DNA from: Barthelona sp. PAP020
Lineage: Eukaryota > Metamonada: BaSk clade
Length of the DNA: 26,472 nucleotides
Assembly: GCA_040182905.1 (NCBI GenBank)
Contig: JARQWU010000138.1
Span: 1 to 26,472 of the forward strand
Direction: 5' to 3'
Within the stretch, counting starts at the first letter, position 1, and every line of letters starts with the position of its first letter. The notes beneath the pieces are model-generated. The model did no database searches, was not told where the DNA came from, and saw only the letters and a list, made by a program, of their open reading frames with translations. This document shows positions 26,397 to 26,472 of the stretch, piece after piece. Made by a program: the position numbers and the translations under genes.

Positions 26397-26472
26397 TTAT
26401 AGACTTTGTTTCTGAGAGTTTGGGATTTTATTGGGGTGATCGAACTTGTCTTGAGCGTAATTGATGTCGAAG
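26397..26472 (-). CDS. 3' end of a gene running off the right edge
   Basis: The minus strand is open from the window edge for 24 codons to a TAA at 26397-26399. It encodes FDINYAQDKFDHPNKI then PNSQKQSL. Codons are strongly C-ending (TTC GAC ATC, AAC, CAC CCC), like a highly expressed gene, and the sequence after the stop turns abruptly A+T-rich as expected of a 3' region. The family cannot be recognised from this length. Confidence 0.5.
   Translation of the reverse strand, partial: FDINYAQDKFDHPNKIPNSQKQSL

Noticed and set aside
26397-26472. Plus-strand open stretch at the right edge
   Set aside because: It mirrors the minus-strand frame, lacks an ATG and has less typical codons; the minus-strand gene end explains it.
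1-26472. tRNA genes, rRNA, CRISPR arrays and intact transposons
   Set aside because: Looked for TpsiC-like GGTTCGA arms, snRNA core motifs, regular repeats, terminal inverted repeats and transposase motifs; none convincing.

Overview
The window is gene-dense, AT-rich DNA from a flagellated protist nucleus. Genes lie on both strands without operons, and most are uninterrupted. TAA, TAG and TGA all end long reading frames, so the code is standard. Two very short introns (39 and 45 bp) can be placed with confidence. Both start GTA, carry an ACTAAT or ACTAAC branch-like motif close to the 3' end, and finish in TAG. Several starts are preceded at short distance by TCAYTT, which resembles the trichomonad initiator element. 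These traits fit a parabasalid (trichomonad relative). That is an inference: another AT-rich flagellate such as a heterolobosean is not excluded, and no rRNA or lineage-specific gene settles it.

Left third (1-8.4 kb): ambiguous reading frames at the left edge; an unrecognised helical protein; a stand-alone SPX-domain protein with a hidden first exon; the axonemal outer-arm dynein intermediate chain DNAI1, also with a hidden first exon; and a close divergent pair, a small BORCS6-like coiled-coil protein and a large coiled-coil protein.

Middle (8.7-17.2 kb): a typical 2-Cys peroxiredoxin; a membrane-anchored cathepsin X-like protein with a degenerate active site; a small single-pass membrane protein; an 86-residue zinc-ribbon-like protein; a WD40 protein resembling ERCC8/CSA; a TMEM62-like membrane metallophosphoesterase; and a type II membrane glycosyltransferase-like protein. 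The last two are separated by about 770 bp with a (TG)8 microsatellite.

Right third (17.2-26.5 kb): a gene-poor stretch with possible small or decayed frames; a four-span membrane protein; a SHIPPO/STPG-repeat protein expected on ciliary microtubules; a CDK-like kinase with DFS in place of DFG; a soluble FHA-GAF-like adenylate cyclase; a small SAM methyltransferase; and the 3' end of a gene that runs off the right edge.

Themes are flagellar structure (DNAI1, the STPG protein), signalling (cyclase, kinase, SPX) and endomembrane functions (cathepsin-like, TMEM62-like, glycosyltransferase, BORC-like). Neighbours do not form one pathway. I found no tRNA, rRNA, CRISPR array or intact mobile element. 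No wholly new system is evident. The most unusual items are the degenerate cathepsin X-like protein, the DFS kinase and the cyclase whose sensory domain appears split by an acidic insert.
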